Source: Allodiplogaster sudhausi | Taxonomy: Eukaryota > Nematoda > Chromadorea > Rhabditida > Diplogasteridae | DNA: 64,000 nt | Assembly (NCBI GenBank): GCA_945643635.1 | Contig: CALZFC010000043.1 | Span: 1,432,501 to 1,496,500 of the forward strand | Direction of reading: 5' to 3' | Shown here: one piece after another, positions 25,697-37,458 of the stretch | How positions within the stretch are numbered: the stretch's first letter is position 1 | Layout of the letters: every line of letters begins with the position of its first letter | The notes under the pieces: generated by a model | Databases searched by the model: none | What the model saw: only the letters and a program-made list of their open reading frames with translations | Told to the model about the DNA's origin: nothing | Program-made: the position numbers and the translations under genes

Positions 25697-26254
25697 CTAT
25701 AAAAAAAAAGAAGAGCTAACAAGTGCGATGGTGACTCGATTAGCCCAAGCGGACTGGCCAATGTTGCGAGGAGGCAGACGGGAGTGGTGTCGCCAGTGGC
25801 CATCTCGCATGCGAAGAACATCCCAACTCAGCAGCAGACCCACGGCAAGGGACAGCACCGCACCCACCAGACTTACTCCAACTTCCTGCCAAGCATGGAA
25901 GATGAGAAGGAGAACGAACAATCTCTCAGCAGAAGTGGATGACACCACAACAACTGCTCCTTTCTCTCGTGACCAATCCATATCACAACAGAGCTAAACA
26001 CTTTTCGATCCCTTTCATCTTAAACGAATCAAACCTATGTACACGAAAGAGTTTACAGTCTACTCAATGGAGAGAATTGACTGACGATTTTGTTCGCACG
26101 ATCGGGAGAAGAGTCGGAGATTCCGAAGAAGTGAGCGAGGAGAGAGAAGAAGCAGAAGAGAAGAGCAAGAATGCAGAAGCCGAAGAGGAGAGTGTACGGC
26201 CACCACTGCGTATGGCCATCAAGGAAGAACAGGACTGGCACCAGCAGAGACAAC

Positions 26255-26299
<45 letters not shown>

Positions 26300-26352
26300 T
26301 AGAGAGAGAGTGAGAGTGAGAGAGAGCGAGAGAGAGAGTGTGAGAGAGAGAG

Positions 26353-26395
<43 letters not shown>

Positions 26396-26461
26396 TACCA
26401 TGAGAAGCGCCTTGAGAATGGGCAGTGGGGTGAGCAGCCAGTCGATCCTCCTCGCCGCCAT
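25697..26461 (-). CDS. Small four-helix membrane protein, MARVEL-like
   Basis: Exon 1 (26399-26461) reads MAARRIDWLLTPLPILKALL, then GTATCA. Exon 2 (26086-26253) carries the rest of helix 1, LSLLVPVLFFLDG, and a long hydrophobic helix beginning WWPYTLLFGFCILALLF, and ends at a good GTCAGT donor in phase 0. A third exon (about 25697-25960) carries ERLFVLLLIFHAW and VSLVGAVLSLAVGLLLSW, then an Arg/His-rich tail. About 165-175 residues and four transmembrane segments suggest a MARVEL-domain vesicle or junction protein (CMTM/plasmolipin type), but no diagnostic residues are present. The acceptor of exon 3 is uncertain. A GA microsatellite fills intron 1. Confidence 0.5.
26263..26390 (-). repeat. 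GA (sense CT) microsatellite in intron 1
   Basis: About 125 bp of nearly pure (GA)n on the + strand. It occupies the whole intron of the minus-strand membrane-protein gene, so the transcript carries CU repeats up to the acceptor. Confidence 0.9.
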
Positions 26462-26789
26462 CTTCCCTATGAACTGAGCCTGCCCGGTGTCTGCCGGCTG
26501 CTTCCCATCTCCACCCACTCCTCATTGTTGTCCCCTCCAGCCGATCACCCTCCTCTTCACAACACTCACTCGTGCCTTACAACGTCGCTCTCGCAAAAGA
26601 TCGCGAGAGATGGAAGACATACTTGAGCTTCCTTATTTCGCAAGTTCAATAGCGTTTCCTATTATTAAAGAAGTGCTTGTAAAAACAACCTTTCAAAAGC
26701 TCTAGAGGTGAATATCATTATTGCTTCTTATGTTCAGTATATAAATGTGGATGTTTCGACTGATCAGTTGATGTGAAGAGACAAAAGTT

Positions 26790-26871
26790 CGCAGCGAGCA
26801 GGATTCGAACCTACGCGGGCAAAGCCCATTTGATTTCGAGTCAAACTCCTTAACCACTCGGACATCGCTGC
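26790..26871 (-). tRNA. tRNA-Ser(CGA)
   Basis: Reading the minus strand, the 5' acceptor strand GCAGCGA pairs with TCGCTGC at the 3' end, followed by discriminator G at 26790. An A box (TGTCCGAGTGG), an anticodon stem TTTGA/TCAAA around the loop CTCGAAA (anticodon CGA, decoding UCG), a long class II variable arm and a B box (GGTTCGAATCC) are all present. Length (82 nt) and variable arm fit serine tRNA. No intron. It lies between two minus-strand protein genes. Confidence 0.95.
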
Positions 26872-27093
26872 ACTGGGGGAAGAGCCACGGTTGCTACATT
26901 CGGACGAAGTTTATTGAAGAAAGCATACATTACGCACGAGACAAACGAAGATAACCAGCATCAGCACGAACAACCGGTTGCAAACATATTTGCACTTGGA
27001 GGAGAGGTCGAAATATTGCAATAAGTAAGAGTCACAACATGAGAACATAACACGAGCCAAAGTAAGGGTGGTGGAAATGGGTTCAAAACATTA

Positions 27094-27847
27094 TTACTTC
27101 TTGAAGTAGGCAGTGATGGGTTTCTTAACGGGAGTTGCTTGTCCCTTGTCAGTTCCCTTCGCCTTACGCTTCTTCGATGTCTCTTCCTTCTTCTCCCTCT
27201 CTGCCTTCGTCTTCTTCTCTTTCTCCTTCAGCTGTCGTGAATTCCGAAGTCTTTCTTCGTGAATCAGCTCCTGAACAATTCATAATCTCGGATGAGCAGC
27301 AAACCCTCTCACAATCTCTCTCAGCATGAAAAGATGATGGAACCTGTTGAATGTGACGGGGCAGCTGGTCGAAGATATCCCTCGAGACCTCGCTAGCCAC
27401 GAGGGATGAGGCAGACAATGAAGTTGAAGTGGAAGAGGATGTGGAAGAGAGCAGAGAGACATCTTCCGGGAGACTCTCACTCCTCCCATTCTCTCCCTCG
27501 CAACTCGTAAAGGCCGATTCCGTCCACACCTGACACCCACTCTACCCTTATTCTCCAGCAAATGGATGGAAGCCAACCTGCCAGCCGTCCTCATCCAAGT
27601 CGAATTGAGCAGCAGAGAGGGCAGCAGACGCGGGCTTCTCACCCACTACAGTCACATCGCATTCTTCTTCTTCTTCTTCTCTATTCCAAGGCTCGAAGAT
27701 GTCCTCTGTCAGGGAAATGCAAGAAGTCGCACTGTCACGGCTGTCAGTGTCGTCGGGTGGGGCGGGAGCTTCGCAGGTTGAAGACGAAGGCATCTTCAAA
27801 AAGCAATGGGCATTTTAGACAGAGTGATAGAAAGAATGAGAGAGAGC

Positions 27848-27893
<46 letters not shown>

Positions 27894-29912
27894 AAACCGT
27901 AATAGCAGCATTGCGCCGCCTCACCCACGAAACTATAGTCTCCATCTCCTTCGGGATTCCTTCCACAAACTTCGAAGCTGACATCGAGATATTCACAATA
28001 GGCGGGTTCCTACGCAACAAACTTATCATTGCTAAAATTAAAAATGTAATCCAATTCACGATCCAAAGCTCGCTCTCTTCTCAATGTACATTCCCTCTCC
28101 ACCTCTTTCACTCTCCTCTCTCCCTTCTTTCTCCCGTCTTCTCTCTCTCTCTCTCTCTCCACCGTACCATTGTCCATTTCCATTGCCTTTCTTCTTGAGA
28201 GAAAGCAGCAGTGGCCAGAGCAACTCCATCAGATTGACATCGGAAACCATCCCTCGGATCTGGGAAATAAACCAAGAGTTCAGAAGAGAGCGACGCCAAT
28301 GAACCTTGGCAGTGCGAGAAACGGCGGAATCCGTCGTGACGTGCAAGACGACGCTCTCGGGGGAACGCTTATTCTACAAACGAACTTTATTTGGATGTGC
28401 AAAGAGACTTGGTTCTCTTCAATGAGAATGTTGCCTGCCTGGAGCTGATCCTTGAGCAGTCGCTTCACAAGCTCCTTCACCAGCCCTCCCAGCCACTCCT
28501 TCGCCTTTTCATCGCTGTCGAGAGCCATGCGACCCGGGAAGTTCTTTCCAATCTGCAAATTCCCGTCTGAGTGGATAGAAATAGTCATGTCTTCGCTGAC
28601 CCCAATGGAGTCATTGTTGATTCGAGCCCGCACGGGCTCTTCGCACACTCCACTTGCTAGTCTTCTCAGGTAGTTGGCTTGGTTCGGGAAAGCAGAGTCC
28701 AAAGCAGGCCCCGCTCCCAGCAAATCAGCCATGGTAGAAAGAGAGAGAAGAGAGCAGAGAGAGGCTCCCAGCTTGCCGCCCAGTCCGCGTACACTCCGAA
28801 TAGGCGTGGCTGCCATGACAAAGGACGAGAAGCCTGCAAGAGACGATAGAAGGGTCGGGAGCGGGAAGAGCGGTTACCGAATGGGATGACCGACTGCTGG
28901 CGCGGTTTGTGGAAGGCGCATACCAGCTTTGCCATTATCTGAAAGAATTAACATGAGCCTCCATCATAGTTTCTTTGCTTTAAAAATTGATAGGATTGAC
29001 GATATTGCTGACCTTGTTATTAGCAATGCCAGCAGAGCAGAAGAACTGCGTTTTCTCCCGAATGGACTCGCGGAGTCTCTCCACAAACTCCACCGCAATA
29101 GCAAGACGAAGCTGAAATGTTAGCGTGAGAGGGAATGAAGAGGGGCTGCTCGCCTGTTCATCGTGCTTCTCGCACTCTTTCAGCCACTCCTCCAAAGCTT
29201 CCTTCCTGTTCTTCTCATTGTCCTCTCCCTCTCCGCTCTTTTCCTCCTTCGGACCCCTCACAATCTGAGTAGTGGACAACGCTCCATCAGATCGCAGCTA
29301 AACAACTTGGAAGATCAAATAATTCAACAATATCGCATAAAATAATTAATTTGACAGACTGAATAAATAGGCAAGAAGGGTCCCACCACTGCACCTGGTC
29401 AATGATGTTCTCCCTCCGTTCATTCTTCATCCGGCTGTCAACATAAGCAGTGAGATCTAAGAATGCCTCGTCGACCGAGGCCTTCTCAAGAACAATTCGA
29501 TGATCCGCTGCTGCCAGAACAGCGAAGACTTCTTCAGAAGCATCCCTGGCAATGCTACTCTTCTAAACAAGAGGGGGTAGTCAGGAATACTACCGATACT
29601 TGGCGACGTCTGCCTTGTCTGCGAATTCTCCCTGAGGGACCAGGCAGATCTCAATGTGAGGGCAGAGCTCCTTTGCCTGCGCAGCATCCATTCCACGCTC
29701 CACCCCAAACCGCCTTGCCTCATACGACAGTGCCAGCAGTCTGAGAAGCAAGCCCTCTCAAGAGTTAACTCCCTCCGTTCTCCTAACCCAGATCTCCCAT
29801 TTGCTGAGTACTGCAGCACTCCAACTGGCTTCCCCCACAACTCCGGCCGGCTCCTCTGTTCAACTTGAGCGTAGAAGCAATCCATATCCAGCAAAACGAC
29901 TACTCGCTCCAT
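27094..29912 (-). CDS. POLH: DNA polymerase eta (Y-family translesion polymerase)
   Basis: Bypasses UV and other lesions in the nucleus. Exon 1 (29788-29912) gives MERVVVLLDMDCFYAQVEQR, with the first catalytic aspartates. Exon 2 (29594-29740) gives SYEARRFGVERGM. Exon 3 gives ASVDEAFLDLT, the second metal-binding motif. Later come FFCSAGIANNK, the helix-hairpin-helix segment IRSVRGLGGKLGAS and NLQIGKNFPG, all in polymerase-eta order. The C-terminal tail has a ubiquitin-binding motif (DIFDQLPRHIQQELIHEE), a Lys-rich helix, an NLS-like KKRK and a terminal PIP-like box, KPITAYFKK, before the stop at 27094-27096. Introns 1 and 2 are 47 and 39 nt. The start is the first Met before the conserved beta strand; an in-frame extension reaches 29978. 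It lies 135 bp downstream of RPS15A on the same strand. Confidence 0.92.
27836..27892 (-). repeat. GA (sense CT) microsatellite in a POLH intron
   Basis: Pure GA on the + strand, read as CU in the POLH pre-mRNA. It lies between the tail exons that carry the ubiquitin-binding region and the conserved palm/little-finger exons. Confidence 0.85.
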
Positions 29913-30020
29913 TGCCTTCGCAACCTTTTTATTTGCAATTAGGCCAAAAAGTGCCAAATACCTTGCTGAACTCAACACTCTCTAAATGCAACGAAAAACG
30001 GCAATAAGAAATCATAACAA

Positions 30021-30026
30021 TTTATT
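30021..30026 (-). terminator. Polyadenylation signal AATAAA of RPS15A
   Basis: AATAAA on the minus strand starts about 22 nt after the RPS15A stop codon. Downstream lies a T-rich run and an acceptor-like TTTTTCGTTGCATTTAG before the POLH start, an arrangement expected between genes of a trans-spliced operon. Confidence 0.6.
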
Positions 30027-30047
30027 CGAAACACAACAACTTGGAAT

Positions 30048-31515
30048 TTAGAAGAAGAAGCCGAGGATCTTTCCTCCCAAGTGCCTTCGCCTGGCTTCCT
30101 CGTGGTCCATGATACCTCCTGAAATAAAACAGAATTAATGAATCTGCAATAATTTATCCCTCCGGATAACTGCTTTTCGATTATTTATCAACGCAATCAT
30201 AATCGTAATAAGGATGGATAGCTAGCATGTGTTGTCATTTGAAGGTTTTCACTATATTTCCAGTCAACCATATTTGATTTACCGTAAACTATTATCTTAA
30301 AGGTCATAGTAGTAGAGAATAGAAGAAACCGTACCGTATATCGTGCTTCAAAAAATTCATAAGCACGCAGTCACATGGCAAAAATAGCAATATTACAAGG
30401 TAAAGTTGTCCTAACAACTCCTCATATGAACCCAAATTAAAAAAATTGGATTACTTTTTTCTAATAATTTCATGTCTATTGGGGGGCATTATTTTATATT
30501 TCGTGCTCCAAGGGATTTTAGGGCAAGTGGAGCACGAATATAATACTTTCACCGCCTTGTCTCCCTCACATTCACTGCTCTCATACAATGAATGTTCATG
30601 CTCTACGTACTCTAAAACCACTGCTGAAAAGGCGCGTGCCTCTGGACTTGGGCCGGGGGGTTAAATTATGAAGCACTGCCAACTCGGGGGCTTATAAAGT
30701 GAAAACCTGCGATCCCAGGGAGTTACAAAGTATTCCGGGCCTACCGCCCGGGGGTTACAACCCTGTCATGGGTCAGACCTATTCCAGCTCTGTCTAAAAC
30801 CCCTTGGAGAAGGAGAGAATATAGCACAAACCCTCCCCCAAACTACTAACCGGAGGTAGTGAGGACGATATATCCGAACTGTCTGGAAGGCAGGAGGTGA
30901 GTGGTGTACTTCTCCAGCTGGTTCAGAGGCACATCAAGGCGCGGGGAGATGACCTCAAAGGAAACAATGTATACTGTGATTGATTAGAACTTAGTGGAAC
31001 AATTAAAAAAGAATTCACGATTATGAGACTGCAATTAACACCAAATACCAGGCATAAAAAGTAAAACAGAAGACAAAGTTGCTTAAGTAGGCGAGCGAGT
31101 AATGAGCTAAGCTTACGGAGCACTTGTTGATGCGTCCAGTGAGGTTGACAACGATCTTGCCGGCGCGATGGTCATCGACGATCTCGAACTCGCCAATGTA
31201 CCCCTGCTTCATCATCACAGTCAGGAAGCGCACGATCACCTGAGAATAATGGAAGACTGATAAAACACTTCATCCCATACAACGCGAAAGATAAAAAGGT
31301 TTTCATTTGACCACGACAGAAATAAAAAGCTATTTTTTTAAGTCTGAAAAACAGAAAGTAATATATAAACATATATGAAAAGGCCATTAATAAAATAATA
31401 TAAATTGACGAGGCACAACCTTGGAGGCCGGACGGATGAGAACCTGGCGCTTTCCGCGCTTCTCAGCATTGTTGATCGTTTTCAACGCATCTGCGAGCAC
31501 GCTCATACGCACCAT
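30048..31515 (-). CDS. RPS15A: 40S ribosomal protein uS8 (S15a)
   Basis: Four exons (31420-31515, 31117-31239, 30851-30953, 30048-30118) join to 130 residues, exactly the usual length of eukaryotic uS8. It starts [20 protein letters not shown], continues [30 protein letters not shown] and [20 protein letters not shown], and ends [11 protein letters not shown]. It is a structural protein of the small ribosomal subunit. Phases are 0, 0, 1. Introns 1 and 2 are 180 and 163 nt. Intron 3 is unusually large (732 nt) and carries repeats. The gene is divergent from FAM8A1 (423 bp between starts) and its 3' end lies 135 bp from the POLH start. Confidence 0.97.
30478..30775. repeat. Hairpin plus degenerate G-rich repeats in RPS15A intron 3
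   Basis: TATATTTCGTGCTCCA (about 30494-30509) is mirrored by TGGAGCACGAATATA about 17 nt later. It is followed by four variants of a roughly 30-nt unit centred on GGGGGTTA/GGGGGCTTATAAA/GGGAGTTACAAA (30655-30770). The block accounts for part of the large intron and looks like a decayed insertion. Confidence 0.5.
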
Positions 31516-31938
31516 TGTCCCGAGTTTTCCTAAACAATGTTTTTCACTACAATTAGGCAGCATTACAGTTAATACATTTAGGCAGCAATACACGCAAACG
31601 CATTCGTTTTTATAATCAACAGAGAAGAACAAATTAAAATCTCGGTATAATTGAACAGAGCTCACCGGGAAAGAGAAAATAAACTAGACACTTCCCTAAA
31701 GCTCGCAAAATTGCGTAGCAACCCTTTCTAAAGGAATAATAGGACTGCTACGCAGAATTGGCAATCGTCCAAGAGAAAAAGATCTAAATCACGGCTGAAA
31801 CATAGAAAATAATGCCTTCCTAAATAAAGGTTCCATGTCAAGCGCCCTTGCTGTTACGTGATTTGGCTTATTTGCTTTCACTCACAATTAGATTAGCCTA
31901 ATTCATTGTTAAGTTGATAACTATTTTGCTTATTAGCT
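31516..31938. promoter_or_regulatory. Bidirectional promoter region RPS15A / FAM8A1
   Basis: The start codons of the two divergent genes are 423 bp apart with no gene between them, so both promoters must lie here. I see no TATA box that can be assigned with confidence. Acceptor-like TTTAG and ATTAG lie just 5' of both start codons (14 nt and 2 nt). Confidence 0.5.
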
Positions 31939-33671
31939 ATGCCTGTTCCCAGGAGTCTTCGAAGGATGTCAGCTAGGAAGACCCTCCGAGAGACTCATGA
32001 CTACGGCTCTGCTCACGCCTATGCAGAGGCTGTCCGCAAGTGGATGTCAGATGTACAGGTAACTGGTATAGAAGACATTTTGGGGTACTATTTCGGCCTG
32101 ACTACCCCAAGACCGAAAAAAAATGTTTTGTTAAACTTGCCCCAGAGGGGTTACTTGATGCAATTAAACCAAATGTGAAGTTAGGTTTTCTCTATTTCGT
32201 TATTTTCGGACCTTATGGTTGGTTTACGGTATGTAACAAATGTGCTCCAAATCGGCTAGAAATCTCTGCCATGACGGTCATTTGAGCGGGGAAGCTGAAT
32301 TTGAGGGTTATTTTGCTCGGTGACAACTGTCGATCACAGGAGAATTGTTCTGGAAGTACTAGGCGCATACGTCGTCAAGCATTTCTACTTCTGGGAGCTT
32401 CGAGGGAGAGTGTGGCTCATGCAGTGTGAAAGTAGTTCTGAGAGTTCTTCAAGAACTGCTCTCCTGTGATCGGCGTCCCCAGATGCCTGGTCGAGATTGT
32501 CGCAACGCTCCTAAACGAGCAAAAGAAATCTAACATTCAGCTTCCACGATCAAATAACCACCATCACGAAGATTTCTAGCCAATATGGAGCATATTTATT
32601 ACATACCGTAAAGTAACCGTAACTTCCGAAAGTGACGAAATCGAGCAAACTAACTTCAGATTTGGAATCAAATAACCCCCCTGTGGTTATTTGATTCCGC
32701 CATCATTTTTTTTCTCTTTCATGAAATAACATCATCTTACGTCTAACGGTATGAGGACATGACTTTCCCCTGGTCATTTCATACTTTCAGGCATGGAATG
32801 CTGTTCACTACATGATGGCCATGCAGATGCTCTCCACCAGTCCGACCTGGCCATCTCCAGCCCAGACTGGCACTCCGGGCGGTGGTCTTCTTCCCCAGCC
32901 TCAGGCCACTGTCACAGTGGGTGCGGATGGCTCTCGTCTCTACACCGCGCAGTACCAGATTCCTTCTCTGCTTCGCCGGGTCATTGCTGAAATCATCGAC
33001 TGCTGCTTTGCCTTCGCTGTCAAACTCGTCATAGTTTATATTCTTGTCGAAGCTGAAATCATTGATCTCGATCGATATGAACGTCTTCTCTCGGAGCACG
33101 CGGATCTCCAAGTTCGTTCTGCCCCATCTTCATCGCGACCACAGAATTGAACGTCTTATGCTATAGGAGAATAATGTGGCAGCTTAAGACACTTCTGGAT
33201 ATCACTCACGAGCTGTTCCCACTCGAAATGATTGGGAAGGTGGTGTGTTCATTGCTAGAGGCCTACCTCCTCTCCTACGGTTTCGGTGCTCTGCCCAGAG
33301 GAATGACTCCCGGCAAGAGTATCATGCGTATCCGAGTATGCATTCTTCAACTTTTATTTTACTTTATTTTATCTAGGCTAAACATTTTGAATGAATAATG
33401 ATTAGGTGATATCATGTCACTCGGCGATGAGGGTCGTGGGGATTCCGCAAGCAGTGACCGTGACAGGGACCGAGCGAGTACCCATCCTCAGGTTCTGCTT
33501 TCAGTTCAGTTCCAGTTGTTCTCAGTTTCCTCTTCTAGTTCCCTGCAACGCTCGCTCTTCAAGAACGTGTTGGTGAACTCGCTGATTCCCCTATCTTCCA
33601 TTGTCTACGTCTTCAACCACAACCGCGCCCTCTACGACCACACAGCCGGCACAATTGTTGTTAGCGTTTAA
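31939..33671 (+). CDS. FAM8A1: FAM8A1-like RDD-domain membrane protein
   Basis: Five exons (31939-32058, 32791-33111, 33189-33335, 33406-33491, 33539-33671) join in frame to about 268 residues. An N-terminal segment (SAHAYAEAVRKWM) matches the FAM8A1 pre-RDD region. The RDD domain follows: IPSLLRRVIAEIIDCCFAF (helix 1), then GMTPGKSIMRIRVISCHS (the TPGK turn and strand) and YVFNHNRALYDHTAGTIVV near the C terminus, all in the family's order. In vertebrates FAM8A1 is an ER membrane cofactor of the HRD1 ubiquitin ligase in ER-associated degradation; the same role is inferred. Intron 1 (732 nt) is almost wholly a foldback repeat, while intron 4 is 47 nt. ATTAG ends two bases before the ATG. An AATAAA follows at 33900. 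Confidence 0.9.
32130..32700. repeat. Long imperfect foldback (inverted repeat) in FAM8A1 intron 1
   Basis: The left arm (about 32130-32356) and right arm (about 32447-32700) are reverse complements over roughly 230-250 nt at about 70% identity. Paired blocks include GATCACAGGAGAATTGTTCT with its partner AGAACTGCTCTCCTGTGATC, GAAGCTGAAT with ATTCAGCTTC, and TTTACGGTATGTAA with TTACATACCGTAAA. The central spacer is about 90 nt. It fills most of the intron and is probably a MITE. Confidence 0.8.
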
Positions 33672-34333
33672 ACCGAGGACCTTAATGTAAATAGTTTTGT
33701 TTTCATTCGCTGCTTAAATTTTTGTTTCCCTGTTTTAAGAAAGCCGACGGGTGGTCCTATATGTAATACAACGGTAATAACTGCAATATTTTCAACGATA
33801 CTTTGGGCTATCGAATGCAATTGTATTGTATTTCCTTTCATTTAAGTGTGTTTGTACAATGCGTTTGTGGCCCTCAATTGCTTTTTACCAGACCTTCGAA
33901 ATAAAATGTAGAAAACTAGCTACAGCACAGCCAATATTAGTCCTTATTACCCGTGACTCCACCAGTGCACAGGGGAAGGAGTGGCGAGGACTCTTTGCTG
34001 CTTCATCCACAATGCAACTTTGTCAACAAATACAAAATATGAAAGCAAGAGTACAGTAGTAAGAGTTACGAAGAAGTTAGGATGCAGACTCGGTATTAAT
34101 AGTGTTACGCAACATGTCTGATTTGAGTAGAAGCTAGTCTTAATCTGTACACAGCAATAGCACACGCATGAGTAACCAGAATAAAAAGCAAAACAGGACA
34201 AAAGCTCATCTTTCTTTTGCTTCACAATGAAGGGAAGACTCGACAAGGAACTCGTAGTATGCAGAACTCGCGGTTATTTAGGACGTTTAGGCAGCAGCTT
34301 AATCTGCGCATCGCTCTAGCGAAGATGGAAGGG
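33672..34333. other. Convergent intergenic region FAM8A1 / CYLD
   Basis: It lies between the FAM8A1 stop (+) and the CYLD stop (-). AATAAA at 33900-33905 suits FAM8A1. No coding exon is recognised. Confidence 0.6.
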
Positions 34334-35352
34334 CTATCGGTTAAGGAGATTACGAAGGATGTTGGTGTTGAGAAGAGTGGAAGGACCAGAGGGAGGCTGC
34401 GGGTCCAGGCAGTACACGCACATGTACGCGTCGTTCAGCAGGCGATTTACCTTAACTACTTCGGTTACCAGCTTTTCATTTCTTGATTCGCTTACAAATT
34501 CATAATTTTCTAAGGCGAATAAATTACTTCAATTTATATGACAGAAATAGCTTAAGGAAGAAATCTCTTGATGCTTCGTACGATTGCACAGTGGAATCCT
34601 TAATCGAAAGAGAGAATGGAAGAACTGACGAGAGGGTCGTCGACAGGAGACTTGCCAGAGGGCGGCCGGCACTCTGCTTCCTCCCTCAGCCTTTCGAAAC
34701 CCTGCCTGCTCAACCAGCCAGTCGCCTTCTCGCACTCGCGAACTTGTGGAATGTTGAAGCCATCCGAGAGGCCTTGTCTGTCTGCCATGGAGTCGAAGAA
34801 CATCCATCTCAAGGAAAAAAAAATACTTTCTGCACCTTTCTCAAACTCAGCGATTCTTAAGTCACTTCAGCAAAGCAAGCTTTATAAAAACAATTAATCG
34901 AAAAATAATAACACTAAACTGCTTGACAGTCGGCCAATAATCTTTGATAATTTAAATGAAGTAGAAATTATAGTTGATGTTAGCAAAAAATGGAAGGAGA
35001 AATGATTCCAACCTTCCCTGTTGAGAACGAACGAACGAAACATAGTGAGAAGTCTCGATGCACAGAACGGACGACAGCGTCATCGAGATCAACATTTTGA
35101 GAGATGAGAGTGCGTGAGACAAAAAGAGAGCGAGAGGGAGAGAGAGAGAGACAGACAGAGAGAAGAAGGAGTCAATCGGCGAGAGAAAGAGAGCGGAAAA
35201 GTGTACCTGCGAGGTTTTCTTGACCGGACGAGCATTGGGAGCGAGAGGACGGTCACAATGGTCTGATTGGCCTCGCTGGGCATGCACAGTGCGGAAGCAG
35301 TTCGCACAGAAACACACCTAGTCTTATCCAATTAAAGAGGCGGCAGCAAAGT

Positions 35353-35387
<35 letters not shown>

Positions 35388-37424
35388 ATGAGGGAGCGAG
35401 AGAGCGAGAGAGAATGAGAGTGAGAGAGAGAATGAGAGTGAGAGAGAGAATGAGAGTGAGAGAGAGAAGGGGAGGCAGACGTAAGTGCATAGATGAAATG
35501 CGAAAGATGGAACTGACATCTCGGAAGACTGCGTTTCTCGTTAGGTAGCACTCATCACACTGAAGCTCTGCTACTTTGTTGCACGCACAGCACGCGAATC
35601 CAACTGCAACCTTTGTTTTTTTTTAAAGCAAGTAGGCTAATAGACAAGTAAGAGTAGTGAAAAATATATATTAAAAGGGTAAAGTTACCGTTATGAACAA
35701 AGGCAGTGATGTCAATGCTCTCCAGAGGAACAATTTTATCGAAGATCTTAGTGGTTCCGTAGCGAGGAAGAAGGAGCATGAGTACCTGGAGAGAGCGTGA
35801 GAGAGATAGAGAGAGTGAGAGAGAGAGAGAGTGAGAGAGAGAGAGTGAGAGAGAGAAGATGATTGAGAGCAAGAGAAAGAGACGACCAATGAAAGAGGCA
35901 GAGCGAGTGAATGAGAGAGAGAGGCAGAGAGAAAGAGAAATAGAGAGAGAGAGAAACGGTGAGCGAGGGGAGACTAGCAAACACAGACACACTTCTTGTG
36001 AAAGCATTAAGGTGAACAGGCAGGTTGAAAAAGCTTGAAATGAAGAAAGGAACCTGAGGGCACTGCGCGAACTTGAGATGATCCCGTCTCATGGACTTCT
36101 CTAAGAGATGTTGAGAAGTAGTGATTCCGCCATGCCATTCCTTCTCCAGTGCCAAGTGGTACAGCCACGTTCCCTCCATTCTTCCATCTCGACAGCATCT
36201 CAACACAAATCAGTCATACCATCTTAATTTACACGGACAAAAAAGACTGACATTAGCTGAACGAAAGGCTTGGACTTGAAGAGGTCGCGAAAGAGCACGG
36301 AGAGGACCTCCTCGGGGTCCTTCTCTTCACTCGTCAATCCCTTGACGGAAGGAATCAACTTGTCGAGGAGTTTGCGGAGAAGCATCACATGATCCGCCCG
36401 CACGTAATGGAATCTTAAGCATAATCGTGTTCTTCCCTCTAAAACTCTCTCTCTCTCTCTCAATACTAACTTTCTGAGAGGATAGACGATCTCAGTGGCG
36501 AGCACTCTCTGCAGTTCGTCGTACTCAGGAATGTCAGCCTCTCCTCTCTTTCGAGTTAGAACACTACAATCTCATTTCTCACAACACAAAGATGAAGAAA
36601 CGAAGTGAAGGGAGCAGAGGCTGACTGGTCAAACGATGAGGACTGCACAAAGAGAGCGTAGAGAGTTGCATCCAAGTAACAACTATTTCGGTGGCCCTGA
36701 AAGTTTATTAAAAACTTATTTAAAAACACCTAGCCATTTCCTTAAAACAAATGAAAAGGTGCAATCGCGGAATGCAACGATCTTCTGCCGATAGAAATAA
36801 ATAATGCCCAATAGTTAGAAAAAAATAAATAGATGTGAAAAACTATCCTCAAATATAAAAGGAATACTAATAAATGAATAACACGTGATTAAGCCTGTGA
36901 CCTGAATGCCCTTCATCCTTCCAATGAGATCCTCGAATACCTTAGCTGGCTCGCTTCTATTTGTCTCGATTCCGCTGTCAACGCTACCGAAATCGTGGAC
37001 TGGAAGGAAAGAAACATTCTAAGACGATTACCATATCTCCTGATATGCTTCTAAAAAAACAAAGGTTAAATAAAAGAAAAGTGAATTGAAGCGAAGAAAC
37101 CATCGCCGTTCATCTTGCCGCTGTCTTCATTGCCCGGAAACTCGCAACTTAAAGAAGATTCGCGAACGAAACGCCTGAATATCACATGACTTAACAACAC
37201 ATATTAAATAGGTTTGAAATGTAAACACCTTAATTTAATTCAAAGAAAAAACCCCCAACCTGTCCCTTCGCAGAGCAGACAACGGAACCAGGACTGAATT
37301 CACCGTTGTGTCCACAGGAAGTTCTGATTGGGATGCCAGGCGCCAGGTATCAGGGACGTCCAGTACTTCCTGCAGATAAAGAAAGAGAGGACAGAAAGGA
37401 GAAAGACAGAGGAGGAGAGTGGAC

Positions 37425-37458
<34 letters not shown>

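Noticed and set aside
28674..28889. + strand frame overlapping POLH
   Set aside because: It is antisense to the conserved polymerase eta exon IRSVRGLGGKLGAS.
34217..34486. 89-codon + strand frame
   Set aside because: It is antisense to the last CYLD exon (RLLNDAYMCVY), which is strongly conserved on the minus strand.
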